Shown here piece by piece: positions 33,767 through 42,550 of a stretch of 64,000 nt of DNA. The translations under genes were made by a program, and so were the position numbers. The stretch lies in the NCBI GenBank assembly GCA_944324665.1, contig CALUXD010000002.1:62001-126000 (forward strand), read 5' to 3'. A model generated the notes under the pieces. The model was not told the DNA's origin. It saw only the letters and a list, made by a program, of their open reading frames with translations, and searched no databases. The DNA comes from Candidatus Proelusimicrobium volucris (GTDB lineage: Bacteria > Elusimicrobiota > Elusimicrobia > Elusimicrobiales > Elusimicrobiaceae). Every line of letters starts with the position of its first letter. Position 1 is the stretch's first letter.

Positions 33767-35064
33767 TTGGATACCTTCGCTATCGTTTTGGCTAAGGCGG
33801 CGGCGTCAAGCAGGGATTTTTCCATAAACGAATACTCCCAAGCGCCGTACCTGCCAAGTAAGTATATATCTTGTTTAGCCAGATAATCAAGGATAAGGCC
33901 CCTGGCCTTGGCGTATCGGCCGTCGTATATCGGATAACCGTATCTAATATGGTGCCATTTTTCCGTAACAATTTCACTCTTTTCGTCTATAAAACCCAAG
34001 TCTTTCAAGGCCGAAATGGCTTTTTGTTTAAGTTTGTTCAAATCGGCCTTGCAGTTTTGCCTTAGGGCAAACTCTATGTAAAGGCTGAAAGTCCCTTTCG
34101 GCGCCGAGCTTTTGGAAAAGGAGGATTGTACGCCTACCCTGTAAAACGGATATTTGTCTTCGGGGAAGTAGAACCAATGGCCTTTAGGCGCTTTGCCTTT
34201 AAAAGCGATATTAAGCACGTAAAGGCTGTTGTGTTTAAGCTCCTTGAAAGCCGTTTTTATATCGGCGGGCAGGCCTTTAAGCGCTTTGCCCAAAGCGGGC
34301 AGTGGCATTGTGCTTACGAGTTTGTCGTAGCTTACGGTTTTGCCGCCCGCCTTGAAAGTTTTATTCTTAAAATCTATCGCGGTTACCGCGGAGTTTAAAT
34401 TGATATTATCCAAGCCTTGCGCCAAGGCCGAACATATCGCTCCGCAGCCGCCGCTTTTGGGATAGTAAAAGGTGCTGTTGTAGCCCGTCTTTTTGTTCCT
34501 TTTAAGATAGGCGCCTTTGATAATATCCTCAAGCGTATAGGCGGGTATAAATTTGCCGCACCATTGGGGCGTTAGTTTTTCCAGGGGGAAGTTCCACAGT
34601 TTTGAGTTGTAGGGAAACATAAAATATTCGCATATCCCTTTGCCGTATAAAGCCAAAGCCCAGTTTTTGAAAGAATCTTTTTTATCCGATTGCGCACCGT
34701 AAGCTTTTATCGCCTCGCTTACGCAATAGGAAATATCTTTTTTATCCAAGCGAAAGAGATTGTTTTGGAACGGAAATTCCACTTTTTTGCCCTTGAAAAA
34801 GACGAAAGCTTCCCTCTTTATTTGTGTTTGGTTCCGCCCGAGCAGTTTGCGCGCCAAAGCTTTGCCGCTTCTTGTAGAAAGGTGCAGCAGATGGCCGCTG
34901 TAATCGAACGTGAAGCCTTTCTCTTGATAAGAGCCGCAAAGCCCGCCTATTTTGTCTTCGGCCTCGTATAAGGAGGTTTCGGCTTTGGCGCGGTATTTTT
35001 TCAAGTGGTAAGCGCAGGCAAGCCCGCTGATGCCCGCCCCGATAATCTTTATTTTAAGAGGCAT
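33763..35064 (-). CDS. FAD-dependent NAD(P)-binding protein, UDP-galactopyranose mutase / amine oxidase type
   Basis: The 433-residue protein has the FAD dinucleotide-binding motif GAGISG (residues 9-14) followed by YEAEDKIGGLCGSYQ and FTFDYSGHLLH. This opening is shared by UDP-galactopyranose mutase, protoporphyrinogen-oxidase-like and phytoene-desaturase-like enzymes. The PYNSKLWNFPLEKLTPQWCG segment and the C-terminal LLGRYGAWEYSFMEKSLLDA fit the UGM-like branch involved in surface sugar pathways. The exact substrate cannot be stated. The gene is between a WecA-like transferase and nadD-yqeK, overlapping both by 4-11 bases, which supports a role in lipid-linked glycan synthesis. Confidence 0.8.
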   Translation of the reverse strand: MPLKIKIIGAGISGLACAYHLKKYRAKAETSLYEAEDKIGGLCGSYQEKGFTFDYSGHLLHLSTRSGKALARKLLGRNQTQIKREAFVFFKGKKVEFPFQNNLFRLDKKDISYCVSEAIKAYGAQSDKKDSFKNWALALYGKGICEYFMFPYNSKLWNFPLEKLTPQWCGKFIPAYTLEDIIKGAYLKRNKKTGYNSTFYYPKSGGCGAICSALAQGLDNINLNSAVTAIDFKNKTFKAGGKTVSYDKLVSTMPLPALGKALKGLPADIKTAFKELKHNSLYVLNIAFKGKAPKGHWFYFPEDKYPFYRVGVQSSFSKSSAPKGTFSLYIEFALRQNCKADLNKLKQKAISALKDLGFIDEKSEIVTEKWHHIRYGYPIYDGRYAKARGLILDYLAKQDIYLLGRYGAWEYSFMEKSLLDAAALAKTIAKVSK

Positions 35065-36079
35065 TTTTTATCCTCGCCAAAAATATTGCCGCGCCCGTCA
35101 GCATAAGTGCCGCCGCCGCGTATATCGTTAAAGATATTTGCGTCCCGCTTTTGGTTATATATAGGGCGGCGGCGTCCAATAACAGTGCCGCGCCCGCCGA
35201 TATTAAAAGTATTGTTTCGCCGCTTAGGCCGACGCTTTTTAAGCGCAGGGGGAAATGGTCCGGCGTAGCGCTTAGCGGGTTTATCCCTTTTGATATTCTT
35301 ATTACGGAAACAAAGCCCGTATTAAAGACCGGTACGGCCAGTATCAAGAGGGGGGCGTAAACGGCAAGCGGGTTTTGGGCGGAGTAGCTTGTTCCCAAGG
35401 AAAGTGCGGCCAGCAAAAAGCCAAGCAAAGTGCTGCCGCTATCGCCCAAAAAAGTTTTTAGCCGCTTTGAGTGATTATACGGCCAAAACGCCGCCGCCGC
35501 TCCAAGCAAAGCGCAAGCCGCGAAGTTTACGTAAATATATTCCGACGGCAAGGAAATTACCGTAAAAGCCAAAGCCGCCAATAAGGCTTGGCTTATCGCA
35601 AGGCCGTCCATAATGTCGATAAGGTTAAAAGCGTTGGTTACCCCGACCACCCAGAAAACCGTCAGAATATATCCCAAAGGCTGGGCGGTAAATTGTACCG
35701 ATATGCCGTAATATATAAGTGCGGCGGCCGCGAGGCCCTGTATAACCAGGCGGATATACGGGCTTAAGCCGAGCGGCTTTTTGATGTCGTCTATTAGTCC
35801 AAGCAGATAAATTATCGCGCCGCCTATAAATATACCCCTTAAATTGCGTAAGGTTCCGCTTGGAAAATCGGTAGTGAACCTTACCGCCGCCAAAGCGGAG
35901 AAAAATCCCAAAGCCAAGGCTGTGCCGCCGGCCGTGGATATTACGCCCTTATGCGTTTTTATCTCCGTGGGTTTATCTTTGAGATATTTGGCGGTAAGCT
36001 TCCTTAAAAACGGCAAAGAAAACGCCGTTATCAAGGCGGCGCATATAAAATCTAACAAATACGGCTTTAAACTTTGCAT
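35054..36079 (-). CDS. WecA/TagO/MraY-family undecaprenyl-phosphate sugar-phosphate transferase
   Basis: The protein starts lipid-linked glycan synthesis by moving a sugar phosphate to undecaprenyl phosphate in the inner membrane. The 341-residue chain has about ten membrane helices and the family motifs: the Mg-binding LIDD (Asp97-Asp98), NAFNLIDIMDGLA and LGDSGSTLLG. The early KTHKGVISTAGGTALALG block is also typical. I favour the ATG at 36079; an upstream TTG nine codons earlier is open, but neither has a clear ribosome site. A HIHH-type C-terminal motif is reduced (DHFPLRLKSVGLS), so the sugar acceptor specificity is open. Divergent from the lipoprotein gene at 36113. Confidence 0.87.
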   Translation of the reverse strand: MQSLKPYLLDFICAALITAFSLPFLRKLTAKYLKDKPTEIKTHKGVISTAGGTALALGFFSALAAVRFTTDFPSGTLRNLRGIFIGGAIIYLLGLIDDIKKPLGLSPYIRLVIQGLAAAALIYYGISVQFTAQPLGYILTVFWVVGVTNAFNLIDIMDGLAISQALLAALAFTVISLPSEYIYVNFAACALLGAAAAFWPYNHSKRLKTFLGDSGSTLLGFLLAALSLGTSYSAQNPLAVYAPLLILAVPVFNTGFVSVIRISKGINPLSATPDHFPLRLKSVGLSGETILLISAGAALLLDAAALYITKSGTQISLTIYAAAALMLTGAAIFLARIKNAS

Positions 36080-36112
36080 AATAATATAATATAAAATAAG
36101 GAACAAAAAAAT

Positions 36113-36739
36113 ATGAGCAAAATAAAATTTCTGATTTTACCCTTTCTGTTTTTTCTTTGCGCGTGCGCAGTAAAGCCGGTTTTGAATAAAGGCGAAGAAC
36201 CCGTACGCAGCTACCCCGTTTTTCTTACGGGCTGGGAAACTTCCGCCGTATTTAAGGCCGAGTTTAAAGCGGGCGATTATCAAAGCAGTTTCCTGCTTGT
36301 CGTCAATAAACGCAAGTATGCGGACTTCCAAATAAAAATATTGGGGGATTATTCCTCCGTACTGCTAAACGCGGATTATGTTAAAGACAATTTCAGCTAT
36401 AACTATGTGCTAAAAGAGTTTTTTAATAAAACCTCCAAAGCCGTTTTTGAGGATATTATAAGAATACTCTTGATGAAACCATCGGATTATCAGGGATATA
36501 CTTCCGATGGCGAAGCGGGCGTAATTGTTTTTAAAAGCGGATCGTTTTTTAATTCCTACTATTTTAAGCGCGGGTTAAGCTATCCTTACGCGATGAAGCA
36601 GAGCAAAGGCCGCATAAACAAAACGGTGGAGTTTAAAGATTACAGAGTCTTCGGCGAGAGGCCGCTTCCTTACCAAGTGGTTTTTAAGGACCAAAAGGAA
36701 CGAGCCGAAATCGTTTTGACTTTGCTCAGCGTCAAATAA
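36113..36739 (+). CDS. Putative lipoprotein, unknown function
   Basis: The 208-residue product has a short signal with lipobox LCAC (acylated Cys18). The mature part is mixed alpha/beta with many Lys and Tyr residues (NKRKYADFQIKILGDYSSVL, YPYAMKQSKGRINKTVEFKD). The overall size and the strand-rich pattern vaguely recall LolB-like outer-membrane lipoproteins, but no diagnostic motif is visible. The ATG at 36113 follows an AAGGA ribosome site. It is a lone plus-strand gene between two minus-strand runs. Confidence 0.72.
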   Translation: MSKIKFLILPFLFFLCACAVKPVLNKGEEPVRSYPVFLTGWETSAVFKAEFKAGDYQSSFLLVVNKRKYADFQIKILGDYSSVLLNADYVKDNFSYNYVLKEFFNKTSKAVFEDIIRILLMKPSDYQGYTSDGEAGVIVFKSGSFFNSYYFKRGLSYPYAMKQSKGRINKTVEFKDYRVFGERPLPYQVVFKDQKERAEIVLTLLSVK

Positions 36740-36794
36740 ATTATCTTTATTACAGATGTAAGGTCGCGCCTTTTCCGCGGATTCTTTCGCTTGC

Positions 36795-38234
36795 TTAGTT
36801 TTGGGCGGAGAGTTCTTTTCTCGTTTTGACTTTTAATATTATCAACAGCGCCAAAACTGGATATATACACAGCATTATAATTCTTAAAATCAAGGCGTGT
36901 ATCGGCGGCATTTGCCCCGCGAACATATTGCCCATAAGCACCAGCAAGGCGGCGCAGGCCATCAGGCTGAGTTTTTTGTAGTGATAATTGACGGGATAAT
37001 TCCTCTGCAAAAATATAAACAACGCCAAGGCCATAACTACATAGCTTACGAATATCGCCCAGCCCGCGCCCACTATCCCGATAACCGGCACTAGGATTAT
37101 ATTGGTTATCACACTCGCCGCAGCGCCCGCCAAAGTGATGAACATCAGTACCTTTGTCTTTTTGGTAAGTACGGGCGCGACCATAAAATTGATGTAAAAC
37201 CCATAAAATAAATAGCCCGCCAGCACAAGCGGAATTATGTTAAGGCCGGACCAATAACTTTCGTGTATCAGATTAAAACCGAGGAATTTTGTTTGTATTA
37301 TCGTAGGGATAAGCAGTGCAAGCCCTAGAAACAGCCAGCTGGCCGCGGCGGCGAAATAGGTAAAAATCTCGGCGAAAAGTTCCTTGCAGTCGGGTTTTGC
37401 CGAGGCCTGTATGAAAAACGGCCGCCAAGCTTGATCGAACATAGATACCGCCAACATCATAAATACGCCGATTTTGAAATTGGCTTGGTATATGCCAACT
37501 TCGCTTAAACCCGCCAAATGAGAGAGCAGCGGCTTATCTATCACGTTTACCATAATGCTCGCCATGCCAGCAGGTATAAACGGCCAGGAAAAGGCGAACA
37601 TCGCCTTAAAGAGTTTTGTGTCAAAGGCAAGTTTGAAATCTTCCTTTATCACGGGCAGCAATAATATCAGCGAGGCCAAAGACGCCGCTATCCCCGCCAT
37701 AAAAATCCCGTCCACGCCCGCCTTGAAGCAGGCCAAAGCCAAAAGATTGCCCGCCACGTTCACCATTATGGAAACCGTTCTTACGATTACAAAATGCCAA
37801 GCCCTGTGTTCAAAGCGCAGTTTGGCGAATGGGATAATATTTAAAGCGTCCAAAGCCAGAATAAAACAGCAGTATTTTATAAGGTAGGCGTTTTCTCGGC
37901 CTATGCCCAAAGCCGCCGCTATATATGGGCTGAGCGTGTATATAATCAGCGAAAGGGCAACAGATGTCATCAGTACGGCGTTAAACGGGGTTGAAAATAC
38001 ATTTTTGTCCTTATGGTCCTGCGCGAAGCGCAGATAAGCCTGGTCCATTCCGTACTGATATACGATATTAAACAGCGCCATAAACGCGAAGACCGTCGCT
38101 ATTACGCCGTATTGCGAAGTCGCCAAATAATAAGTGTATACGGGTACCAAAAAAAAGTTAAAAAGCCGGGCGACTATGGTTGAGGTGCCATAGATTAAAG
38201 TCTCTTTGCCCAGCCTTTTAACTTTATCAATCAT
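36795..38234 (-). CDS. Polysaccharide flippase (Wzx/MATE-like)
   Basis: The 479-residue membrane protein has about 14 hydrophobic segments and starts with VKRLGKETLIYGTSTIVARL, the usual opening of O-antigen/teichoic-acid flippases of the MOP superfamily. Conserved features include YYLATSQYGVIATVFAFMAL and DQAWRPFF near the middle. It would move lipid-linked oligosaccharides across the inner membrane. Context supports that: a WecA-like initiating transferase and a UGM-like enzyme lie 1-3 kb away. It begins 13 bases after punA in the same direction. Confidence 0.85.
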   Translation of the reverse strand: MIDKVKRLGKETLIYGTSTIVARLFNFFLVPVYTYYLATSQYGVIATVFAFMALFNIVYQYGMDQAYLRFAQDHKDKNVFSTPFNAVLMTSVALSLIIYTLSPYIAAALGIGRENAYLIKYCCFILALDALNIIPFAKLRFEHRAWHFVIVRTVSIMVNVAGNLLALACFKAGVDGIFMAGIAASLASLILLLPVIKEDFKLAFDTKLFKAMFAFSWPFIPAGMASIMVNVIDKPLLSHLAGLSEVGIYQANFKIGVFMMLAVSMFDQAWRPFFIQASAKPDCKELFAEIFTYFAAAASWLFLGLALLIPTIIQTKFLGFNLIHESYWSGLNIIPLVLAGYLFYGFYINFMVAPVLTKKTKVLMFITLAGAAASVITNIILVPVIGIVGAGWAIFVSYVVMALALFIFLQRNYPVNYHYKKLSLMACAALLVLMGNMFAGQMPPIHALILRIIMLCIYPVLALLIILKVKTRKELSAQN

Positions 38235-38246
38235 TTTTGCCGTTAA

Positions 38247-39068
38247 TTATATTTTTGCAAGCAAATCCTGCAATATCTTCGCGAATTTGCCTTCAATCTT
38301 TTTAGTTTCTTCCAAGGTTTCTTTATGGCTGAGCGGCGTTTTTGAGATTCCGCTGGCCAAGTTGGTTACCCAGCTAAGACCGCATATTTTTAACCCCAGC
38401 TGCCTTGCCGTAATGACTTCCGGCACGGTAGACATACCGACGACATCCGCCCCCAATTTTTTAAAGGCCTGTATTTCGGCCGGCGTTTCGAAATTGGGGC
38501 CCGTAACCGCCAGATATACGCCGGGCAAAGCGTTAATTTTATGCTTCTTGGCTATGGCGAGGGTTTTTTTGGCTATGTCTTTGTCGTAGGTGTCGGTCAT
38601 ATCGCAGAACATTGGGCCGAAGGCGGGATCGTAATTGCCGATAAGCGGATTATTGGCCATAAGGTTGATATGGTCTTTAAGCACGCAGAGGCTGCCCGGT
38701 TTAAGTTTTGCGTTGATTGATCCCACCGCCGCCGATACCAATAAAGTTTTTACGCCCAGCATCCATAAGGTGCGTATGGCGATGGCGATATCCTTCATCG
38801 GGTGGCCTTCGTAATAGTGGAAGCGCCCCTGCATTACGGCTATCTTCCTGCCTTTATATTCGCCGAAAATCAAATTGCCGCTGTGGCCTGCGACGGTGCT
38901 CCTTAAAAATCCCGGTATTTGGGCATAGGGGATAACGATCTTTTTATCCAGCGGCGGCACGGAATTGGCCAGCCCGCTGCCCGTAATTAAAGCGATTTCG
39001 GGTTTGAAATTTTTGGTTTTTTTGTTGATATATGCTGCGGCTTTCTTTACAGTTTGAAGTTGTGTCAT
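38247..39068 (-). CDS. punA: Purine nucleoside phosphorylase (trimeric type)
   Basis: This enzyme splits inosine and guanosine with phosphate for purine salvage. The 273-residue protein matches the low-molecular-mass trimeric PNP family: LITGSGLANSV with the phosphate-binding serine, VAGHSGNLIFGEYKG, VMQGRFHYYEGH, VSAAVGSIN, DHINLMANNPLIG and VGMSTVPEVI. A conserved asparagine near WVTNLASG fits purine 6-oxo specificity. It lies between yraN and the flippase, 10 bases after yraN. It complements guaC at the start of the window in guanine/inosine interconversion. Confidence 0.93.
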   Translation of the reverse strand: MTQLQTVKKAAAYINKKTKNFKPEIALITGSGLANSVPPLDKKIVIPYAQIPGFLRSTVAGHSGNLIFGEYKGRKIAVMQGRFHYYEGHPMKDIAIAIRTLWMLGVKTLLVSAAVGSINAKLKPGSLCVLKDHINLMANNPLIGNYDPAFGPMFCDMTDTYDKDIAKKTLAIAKKHKINALPGVYLAVTGPNFETPAEIQAFKKLGADVVGMSTVPEVITARQLGLKICGLSWVTNLASGISKTPLSHKETLEETKKIEGKFAKILQDLLAKI

Positions 39069-39078
39069 GGCTTTCTCC

Positions 39079-39444
39079 TTATAAAAACAATCCGCTTGGC
39101 GTAAAAGCGTTTTTTATATGTTCGAGCCTGTCGCCCGTTATGGCTATTATATCAAACAAAAGCGCGTTGTAAGACGGATTTTCTTGTTTAAGATAAGCTA
39201 CTGCCGCCTTTGCGATTTTTTGCTGTTTGCTTTTGGTAACCGCGGCGACAGCACCGCCGAAAGCATCCGAGGAGCGTTGTTTTACCTCTACAAATACAAG
39301 CGCGCCCTCTTTTTGCGCTATTATGTCCACTTCGCCCAAAGGGCAGAGGTAATTCCTTTTTATAATTTTATAGCCGTTGTCTTGAAGATATTTCGCGGCG
39401 CGTTCTTCCGCTTTGTCGCCCTGCCTGCGCAGAAAACTAAACAT
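39079..39444 (-). CDS. yraN: YraN/UPF0102 family nuclease-like protein
   Basis: The 121-residue protein (from the ATG at 39444) has the PD-(D/E)xK-like core of UPF0102: GDKAEERAAKYLQDNGYKI, then LCPLGEVDIIAQKEGALVFV and EVKQRSS. The Glu, Asp and Glu-x-Lys residues are all in place. A longer frame starting 16 codons upstream lies inside rnhB and has no ribosome site. YraN genes commonly follow rnhB, as here, with an 8-base overlap. The function is unknown but likely involves DNA. Confidence 0.9.
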   Translation of the reverse strand: MFSFLRRQGDKAEERAAKYLQDNGYKIIKRNYLCPLGEVDIIAQKEGALVFVEVKQRSSDAFGGAVAAVTKSKQQKIAKAAVAYLKQENPSYNALLFDIIAITGDRLEHIKNAFTPSGLFL

Positions 39445-40087
39445 TTTTGTTCTCCGCAAACAACCCGCCGTACATCGATAGCAAAGGCTCAAAAGTCATC
39501 CTGTGCTGAAGGCAGGGACCGTACTCTTTTATGGAAGCTATATGGCTTTTTGTGCCGTAGCCTTTATGCCCCGCAAAATCGTAGAGGGGGAACTTTTCGT
39601 CCAAAATATCCATAAATCTGTCGCGCGATACTTTCGCTATTATGCTGGCCGCCGCCACACAGAGAGATTTGCCGTCGCCGCCTATAACGTTTTTTTGTTG
39701 ATGGTGAACAAAGGGAACAAGCCTATTTCCGTCTACCAAAACGACGGCGTTTTCCTTTTCGAAAAAGGCCAGGGCGCGGCGCATGGCGATAAAAGTTGCC
39801 TGGAGAATATTGTGTTTGTCTATTTCCGCGGCTGAAGCGTAGCCCGTACGCCATAATATAGGCAGTGTGAGAAGTTCCTCAAAAATTTTCTCGCGCTTGG
39901 CGGGGGAAAGTTTTTTGCTGTCGTTTATTTTCGCCATTACGGGGTGGCCGTAAAGCTCCGGCGGAATATAACACGCCGCCGCGGTAACGGGGCCCGCCAA
40001 AGGGCCTCGTCCGGCTTCGTCTACGCCGATTATTTTTGAGAATGGAAACTCTTGAGATATTTGAATGTCAAATTCGCTCAAACTCAT
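39437..40087 (-). CDS. rnhB: Ribonuclease HII
   Basis: RNase HII removes ribonucleotides and RNA primers from DNA-RNA hybrids. The 216-residue protein has the signature GVDEAGRGPLAGPVTAAA with the catalytic Asp-Glu pair, NDSKKLSPAKREKI, VLVDGNRL and AAASIIAKVSRDR. The C-terminal GYGTKSH segment is conserved too. It heads the rnhB-yraN-punA-flippase run on the minus strand. Confidence 0.95.
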   Translation of the reverse strand: MSLSEFDIQISQEFPFSKIIGVDEAGRGPLAGPVTAAACYIPPELYGHPVMAKINDSKKLSPAKREKIFEELLTLPILWRTGYASAAEIDKHNILQATFIAMRRALAFFEKENAVVLVDGNRLVPFVHHQQKNVIGGDGKSLCVAAASIIAKVSRDRFMDILDEKFPLYDFAGHKGYGTKSHIASIKEYGPCLQHRMTFEPLLSMYGGLFAENKNV

Positions 40088-40285
40088 TAAATAATTCTAC
40101 TAAATAAAATCCCCGCGGCATAATAACGTTTGTCTTCAATCTGTGCAAAGTAAAGAAAAATATTGCCGCTAAATGCCGTTATTATGGATATTTTTTATAA
40201 AATAAAAATAATCTATTTTATTTATAGTATAATTAAAAAAGATTATAAACATTTTTTTAAAAGGTTAGATATAAATTTTATAAAT

Positions 40286-40420
40286 ATGCCAAATGATAAA
40301 CAAAGAGGTCTTAAACGGAAGAAAGACAATTTGACGCCCGCCTTCAAAGCTCTTTTGGACGATTTGGAAGAGGAGGAATGGCAAATCGTCACTTTTGAGC
40401 TATACGATGAGAACGAATAA
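40286..40420 (+). CDS. Possible small acidic protein
   Basis: A 44-residue frame from the ATG at 40286 has a basic start and an acidic end (LLDDLEEEEWQIVTFELYDE), which looks more like protein than noise. The frame remains open upstream to 40163, but that part is AT-driven and low in information. There is no clear ribosome site. TATAAT at 40228-40233 could be a -10 box. Weak evidence only. Confidence 0.35.
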   Translation: MPNDKQRGLKRKKDNLTPAFKALLDDLEEEEWQIVTFELYDENE

Positions 40421-40460
40421 ATTTGGGGTAAGGGCAGGACCGCGGCTTTTATCTGCCGCG

Positions 40461-40543
40461 TGAGAAATTGGCTTTTGTGTATCGGGCGATTCTCGGCTTG
40501 AGGGCAGCGGCGGAGATAGCGCGAAACGCAAAAGCCAATCTCA
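40461..40543. repeat. Long imperfect inverted repeat (80-base hairpin)
   Basis: The two halves of this 83-base block are near complements over about 35 positions with a 2-base bulge and scattered mismatches; the outer 15 bases are nearly perfect. It precedes the lipoprotein gene at 40627 by about 80 bases. It could be a mobile palindromic repeat, a structured leader or an sRNA. Confidence 0.6.
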
Positions 40544-40626
40544 TTATAAAAGGAATGGAACTAAATCCCCTTGATTTTTTGCTTTATGTTATATTAGATA
40601 TTAGAATACTTAGGGAGGAAAGAAAA

Positions 40627-40983
40627 ATGAAAAGGGACCTGATCTTTATAAGTATGATTTTGGGCTGTATGATAATTGTGGGGGGCTGCGCTTCTTCCGG
40701 CGAGAAAAAGGCCGAGGAACTTGCCAGCCTTACTTTGGATAATGAAGAAATTTACAAATGTTCGTCCGATTCCGATTGCGTATCGGTGTTGAAGGATTGC
40801 TGTTTATGCGATGGGAAGGTAGCGATAAACAAAAAATACGCCAAAGCGTTTAATCAGTCCAAGGGTGAGCGCTGCGCTTTTGTGCCCTGCACTTTGCAGA
40901 TGTGCTATGTGGATATAACTCCCAAGTGTGTGGAGGGAAAATGCACCGGGGAACCGATTGATCCGCCTTCGGTGTTGCCTTAG
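40627..40983 (+). CDS. Small cysteine-rich lipoprotein
   Basis: The ATG at 40627 follows a strong GGGAGGAA ribosome site, so I reject the longer open frame that begins at 40468. The 118-residue product has a lipoprotein signal with lipobox VGGC (Cys21). The mature part has ten cysteines in a compact arrangement (YKCSSDSDCVSVLKDCCLCD, RCAFVPCTLQMCYVD, KCVEGKCTGEP), which suggests a disulfide-stabilised fold outside the cytoplasm. This pattern occurs in small lipoproteins of several gut and environmental bacteria, but the function is unknown. It has its own terminator. Confidence 0.8.
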   Translation: MKRDLIFISMILGCMIIVGGCASSGEKKAEELASLTLDNEEIYKCSSDSDCVSVLKDCCLCDGKVAINKKYAKAFNQSKGERCAFVPCTLQMCYVDITPKCVEGKCTGEPIDPPSVLP

Positions 40984-41023
40984 TCGGAGGATAAATAGCT
41001 TTTGGTAAAACAATTTAAAAAAT

Positions 41024-41058
41024 TAACGCGGAGTCCTATAAGCTCCGCGTTATTTGTT
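41024..41058 (+). terminator. Intrinsic terminator of the cysteine-rich lipoprotein gene
   Basis: A perfect 10-bp stem (41024-41033 with 41043-41052) is followed by a T-rich stretch, 40 bases after the stop. Confidence 0.8.
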
Positions 41059-41110
41059 TATTTGTTTGTTTCCGAGTGTTTGTTTTTTTGCTTTTCAAGA
41101 TTTTTGCCGC

Positions 41111-41422
41111 CTAGGCGCGTATCAGTGCCGTATCCATTATTTTATTTCTTATTTTAGTATTGGCGCCATATCCGATTAAAGTTCTTTTGATTTCGGGATT
41201 GGGATTAAAGATAGCAAGCATCAACGGCGTCCAGCCAAAAGAGTTCTTGGCGTTAACTTCGGCGCCGTTTTTGATTAGTCTTTGTATTTCGGCTACGGTA
41301 ACGTTTTTCCAATTTACGGAATTGAAATTAGCTTGTTCTTTAGCTTCACCCGCGAAACATGAAGCCGTAGTAAATAAAGAAAAGAATAAAATAAATATGG
41401 CTAAAAGCAGACTGTCTTTCAT
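41111..41422 (-). CDS. Small secreted ankyrin-repeat protein
   Basis: From the ATG at 41422, preceded by an AGAGGAG ribosome site, the protein has 103 residues. It has a signal peptide ending near CFAGEA and about two ankyrin repeats (IQRLIKNGAEVNAKNSFGWT, PLMLAIFNPNPEIKRTLIGY). Ankyrin repeats bind proteins, and export suggests a periplasmic or extracellular partner. The longer frame upstream of 41422 has no ribosome site. The last repeat ends abruptly (MDTALIRA), so the gene may be a truncated form of a longer ankyrin protein. Confidence 0.75.
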   Translation of the reverse strand: MKDSLLLAIFILFFSLFTTASCFAGEAKEQANFNSVNWKNVTVAEIQRLIKNGAEVNAKNSFGWTPLMLAIFNPNPEIKRTLIGYGANTKIRNKIMDTALIRA

Positions 41423-41670
41423 TTTGCAGCTCCTCTTTATGCCTTGTGTTTGTAGATTAGTTGCTGTATATTGGCCATTTAAGAAATAGCGCCGTAAATA
41501 GTTTAGCAAAGAAGTTTTGCAAAAACAATAAGAAGAATAAGTCGAGAAAAAGTGGGGGGCAAGGCTAGTGCAATGGGGCATATTTTGGCTTTAGTAGACA
41601 ACCGCAACGCCAAAATAGGAGTTATATAATAGCTGTTGAAAAGATAATAACTGATAATTTCTTAAAATAA

Positions 41671-42378
41671 TTAAATATGCAAGAGTTTCATTATTTTTCC
41701 GGTAGCGGAATCAAACAGGATAATCCGTTTAAACGTTGAATTTTTTATAGTAGGAAGTTTAGTAGTATCATAAGCGAAATTTTCTTGGAAAGAATTTATT
41801 TCTATGATAAGCCAGTATTCGTCACATTTTGAAAATGAAAGGGAACATTTTTCTTTTCTAGTTATAGCTTCTTTCAAATTTTCTTCTATGGGAACATAGT
41901 TGGCTTGTCCAAAGTAACCAACACAAGTATGTCCTGTGCGTTTTTGTAAAATAATTTCTGAGAAAGGGTTAGATGGTGGCAATGGTATCTTTTTTAGTTG
42001 ATTTATATGAAGGAATTTTAAATTCCCTTTAACTAAATTTATAATTTCATCTTCAATATATTCATAAGAATTATTCCTTTTATTTAAATATGGGGGAGTA
42101 TAAATCGGTTGAAAAGGAGTGTTGAGTATAACTATAAAATCTTTCTCTTCTTGTGAGAGTTGTTTTCTGATGTTTTGCGTAATTTTGTTCATATCAGCAC
42201 TAAAACTGATAGAATGCTTTCCCTTTTTGCCACATTTTGTATGTTCTATACCTATAGTCTTATTGTTAATAAAAGTTATAAAATCAGGACTTTCTTGAGA
42301 TTCTAACTCACATTTAATTTTGTAGTGTTTTAATACTTTTATAACAATTTGTTTCTCTATATCTTTTTGTCTGTACAT
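41671..42378 (-). CDS. Unknown AT-rich gene, possible PD-(D/E)xK-like nuclease
   Basis: The 235-residue protein (from the ATG at 42378; a TTG ten codons upstream is also open) has no signal peptide. Residues 25-50 (CELESQESPDFITFINNKTI, then GIEHTK) fit the strand-turn-strand layout of a PD-(D/E)xK nuclease, where a Pro-Asp is followed after a short loop by Glu-x-Thr/Lys. The canonical Glu-x-Lys is here Glu-His-Thr-Lys, so activity is uncertain. Composition is much more AT-rich than the housekeeping genes to the left, a sign of transfer. It is a lone minus-strand gene at the edge of the accessory region. Confidence 0.6.
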   Translation of the reverse strand: MYRQKDIEKQIVIKVLKHYKIKCELESQESPDFITFINNKTIGIEHTKCGKKGKHSISFSADMNKITQNIRKQLSQEEKDFIVILNTPFQPIYTPPYLNKRNNSYEYIEDEIINLVKGNLKFLHINQLKKIPLPPSNPFSEIILQKRTGHTCVGYFGQANYVPIEENLKEAITRKEKCSLSFSKCDEYWLIIEINSFQENFAYDTTKLPTIKNSTFKRIILFDSATGKIMKLLHI

Positions 42379-42550
42379 ATTATTTACTTGTGCGTCTTTA
42401 ATCTTCAAACAGTGATTAGAAAACGAAAGTCAAATGAGTATATGAGATTAAAAGAACAAGGGAATCAGCCTAAGAAAAAACTTCTATAAATGTTTGTTAA
42501 TGAGTTTAGCCTGTATATTGCAAGGAAGGTTTTAGATATCTTAAAAAAAG

